Position numbers and translations under genes: made by a program. From the NCBI GenBank assembly GCA_030770425.1, contig JASJFT010000139.1:1-64000 (forward strand): a stretch of DNA of 64,000 nt, written 5' to 3'. The notes beneath the pieces are model-generated. The model ran no database searches. It was given only the letters and a program-made list of their open reading frames with translations, and had not been told where the DNA came from. Below are positions 61,613 to 64,000 of this stretch, in pieces (within the stretch, counting starts at the first letter, position 1; every line of letters starts with the position of its first letter). This DNA comes from Darksidea phi (lineage: Eukaryota > Ascomycota > Dothideomycetes > Pleosporales > Lentitheciaceae).

Positions 61613-62286
61613 TTTGGAGGTCGGTGGTAGCTATGCTGAGTACGAATTTCTGGAGTTGTTTGAGATTAAGCGGGATACTATATGTAGTTCGGAATAGGTA
61701 TTAGAATCTTTGTTTGTAAGAAGATGTAACTTCTAGATGTATTGACGTAAGATGTATCAAAATCTCTCAGGTTCCATGTCGTTAAGCCTTTAAGCATCTA
61801 CTCGCTAGAACCCCCTATGGACCGTGGATATTTATGTACTTCTTCCTTCTAACATCTAACCTAGATCTCTGTTTGCGATATCATCTCGTTTGTAATAAAT
61901 AGCCCCTCCTACATTTATCGCCTCAGCCCTCTTCGCTTCTATATTATACCTAATCGCAGAAAGATCGGCCTCCTCTTTTGAGCGGCTGCTAGGTCGTAGC
62001 ATAGGAGACAATAATATTCGAAGCTTGAGCGTTGCGAGTAACTCCCGGGTGTCGTCTAAAAGTTAGTACCAGTCCATGGCGGGAGATGTTCCCTCTGATG
62101 GGTGTAGGACTGATCAACCCCTGGTCCCCGCAGACTCACTGGCCCTCACTAAATTTATTTCTTGCTGAGGATGAAATGTGGATACATCGAGATCACCATG
62201 TCGCAGGAATGGAGCACGCCAATAAAGCGGACCTTAGTCACGAAGGACGAGGAATTAATGGAAATATTCGCTTTATCTAGACTCCT
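61613..62286. other. Gene-poor AT-rich spacer
   Basis: AT-rich flank of the subtilase pseudogene. Short T/A-rich runs; nothing recognised. Confidence 0.45.
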
Positions 62287-63800
62287 TCAATGTTTCTGGG
62301 CCGCACCCACAGCATTTGTCCGAATGCCACGAATGCATCGGTACGTTTCTGCTTCACCTCCAATGTCAAGCCTGGCGCCTGCGAAGTGTCTAGCTGCTCG
62401 CAGATTTTTGTAGAACTCGTCCCAGACCTGGAAAAAGTTGTTCGGCGTGACTCTGCCCAGGCTATCAAAGGCGTGCTTCGTCTCGTCGGGTTGGGCAATC
62501 AGTTCTGCCCCATTGTTGGGGAAAGTCCCCGAGAAGTGGAGATTCTTGTGGTTCGCCATCTTGACCGCGAGGGTACTCGCCTTGACGCAGTAGATAATCA
62601 TGGCAGCTGCCAGCGCAGTGGCCACATTCGACCCCGTATCGTGGAACCTTCATGTCCAAAGTTGCTTGAATCACCCGCAGTTCATCGCACGGGTCAAAAG
62701 GGATCAGTTCTTCCACATGAGATAACCATTCTGCATACCTGGGCCGCGTAGCCCGCATCAATCTTCATGCTTCCCTTCAGCGTTGGAACACGTCGTAAGC
62801 CGTATCGGATGGACATTTACGATTGCTCAAACACGCAGAATCATGCTCGCCTGACCGTACCGTGGCCGTTCGCCGCCGAGAAGGGTGGCCTGACCTTTCC
62901 GTTGTGGAAGTCGAAGCTCTGGCCTTCGAGGATCTGGTTGGTGTGAGGGATATCGAACCTGTCCACACTGTCATCGACGAGCGCAAGAACAACATCATTT
63001 TCAAGGCCCTCTGGTGTCCGCAGGTTTTGTCTCTAATCGAGGAAGTCCTTGACCGTGCTTTGCCAGAAGTGAATCATTTGACCGGCGAATCTCGCCGTAG
63101 AATCCAGCCATGGATGCGAATTGACGCCTTTGACGGGAGCCGATGTAGTCAAATGTGGTGCGTCGGAGAATGTCACATCACGCTCCTCGTCTGTGGTCGG
63201 ATTGGTAAGTATTGCCTTGAAATTTGACATGATCGAAGATAGGGGCAGCAGGGTCAAGTTGCGATAAGTTTTGAGCTCGTGCTCGAGCATCCTGCCGGCT
63301 CGCATTAAGTCTGGCCTGGAAGTCCACAACTCTGTCGCTGATCCGTGGGCTCGCTGTCGTACTTCTTCTTTACGTCAATTCTCTCAGCAATACCACGGTT
63401 CTGATACGGGGAAAAGAAACGAAGGGAAAAAAAAAAAAAGAGAGAAAATGGTGCGCACCTTGTCGTCAGGAGGGGTGAAGAGGAATACCTTCTCAAGGTG
63501 AGGGAGCATGGCCAAGCCTTCCGGCTCGCTCCATGATCACAGTACACCGTTGCTGCTGCTTCGCCTGAGGTAATGCTGCTTGAACTGCCGAGCTGGCACT
63601 ATCTCTGTCCTCTTTGGGTTCTCAGGCGTGAGAGCCTTCCCTTCTGCTTTGCTGCTGACGTGGAGAATTGTCTCCGGGTCCAAGTCCATTTCCTCCCAGT
63701 CGAGGCGCTCCACGATAACTTTTCGAGGGACTTCTAGATGGCCCGGTTGCTGTGAACCTTCTCCCCTGAGTCGCCGAAGACTTGGATGGACACTCGGATA
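62287..63800 (-). pseudogene. Subtilase (S8) pseudogene
   Basis: Leftward remains of an intracellular-type fungal subtilisin-like protease. N-terminal part (63580-63800): WEEMDLDPETILHVSSKAEG. Middle: LMRAGRMLEHELKTYRN, SHPWLDSTARFAGQMIHFW and, after a stop, GLENDVVLALVDDSVDRFDI (catalytic Asp), then SFDFHN and SAANGHGTV (catalytic His). C-terminal part: GSNVATALAAAMIIYC in another frame (catalytic Ser). Several frameshifts and stops (for example TAG near 63035 after DFLD) separate these pieces, so the gene is dead. Such proteases are often associated with fungal HET/NLR-type systems, and the NLR gene is 40 kb away. The right flank is a RIP-type repeat. Confidence 0.7.
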
Positions 63801-63857
63801 ATGTGGCGAACGCCCTTCTTTTACGAAAACTTCCAGATTATTATTAGCCTGACTATA

Positions 63858-63968
63858 GTTATATACTAACCCTATGCAATTCTATATTCTACTATTATAT
63901 TTTCTTTAGAGTTTATCTTATCTCTATTTAAATATAATCCTTCTACTATCTGAGTATTTCTATATCGA
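63858..63968 (+). repeat. Dispersed repeat, RIP-mutated copy
   Basis: AT-rich sequence that aligns with 47056-47165 at a constant offset with one small indel. Most differences are T or A where the other copy has C or G, consistent with repeat-induced point mutation. The element continues toward or past the window edge. Confidence 0.75.
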
Positions 63969-64000
63969 TTTACTCTCTTAAAATCATGGGACGCGCCACG

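Overview
The window is nuclear DNA of a filamentous ascomycete (Pezizomycotina). The signs are many genes with short introns (about 50-90 bases, GT..AG), a fungal-type protein kinase C, a Zn2Cys6 transcription factor, a GH35 beta-galactosidase, a patatin/NB-ARC/TPR receptor and a dispersed repeat whose two copies differ mainly by C-to-T and G-to-A changes, the signature of repeat-induced point mutation (RIP). Class-level placement (for example Dothideomycetes) is not settled by the sequence. A 412-base run of Ns at 21381-21792 is an assembly gap inside a tandem TPR array.

Layout. 0.9-17.2 kb is mostly housekeeping and secreted-enzyme genes: PKC1-type kinase (-), Zn2Cys6 regulator (+), secreted beta-galactosidase (+) and a TGL-family patatin-like protein (-) that has lost its catalytic serine and aspartate. 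18.3-22.2 kb holds a fungal NLR-type gene (patatin, NB-ARC, 42-residue TPRs). 24.4-32.3 kb has a small secreted protein, elongin C (-) head-to-head with a FabG/CBR4-like reductase (+), then the SUMO E1 subunit UBA2 (-) head-to-head with a queuosine salvage protein (+). 33.5-35 kb holds two damaged GNAT acetyltransferase genes. 35.7-46.7 kb has a secreted S9 peptidase with a VHL-like beta domain (-), an APC-family permease (-), a rhodopsin-like fungal membrane protein (+) and a large unknown protein (+).

The most interesting part is 47.5-59.6 kb: a compact group that looks like a specialised-metabolite cluster without an NRPS, PKS or terpene core. It has a two-domain PLP decarboxylase (-), a cytochrome P450 (-), an ATP-grasp ligase (+, sharing a 581-base divergent promoter with the P450), an MFS monocarboxylate-type exporter (+) and an ABM-type alpha/beta-barrel protein (-) with an apparent in-frame stop. 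A reasonable inference is decarboxylation of an amino acid, ATP-dependent amide formation, P450 oxidation and export. A Tc1-type transposase remnant lies between the ATP-grasp and MFS genes, and RIP-type repeat copies lie next to the decarboxylase and at the right end of the window. From 60 kb onward the DNA is gene-poor, with small doubtful genes, a subtilase pseudogene (62.3-63.8 kb) and AT-rich repeat DNA.
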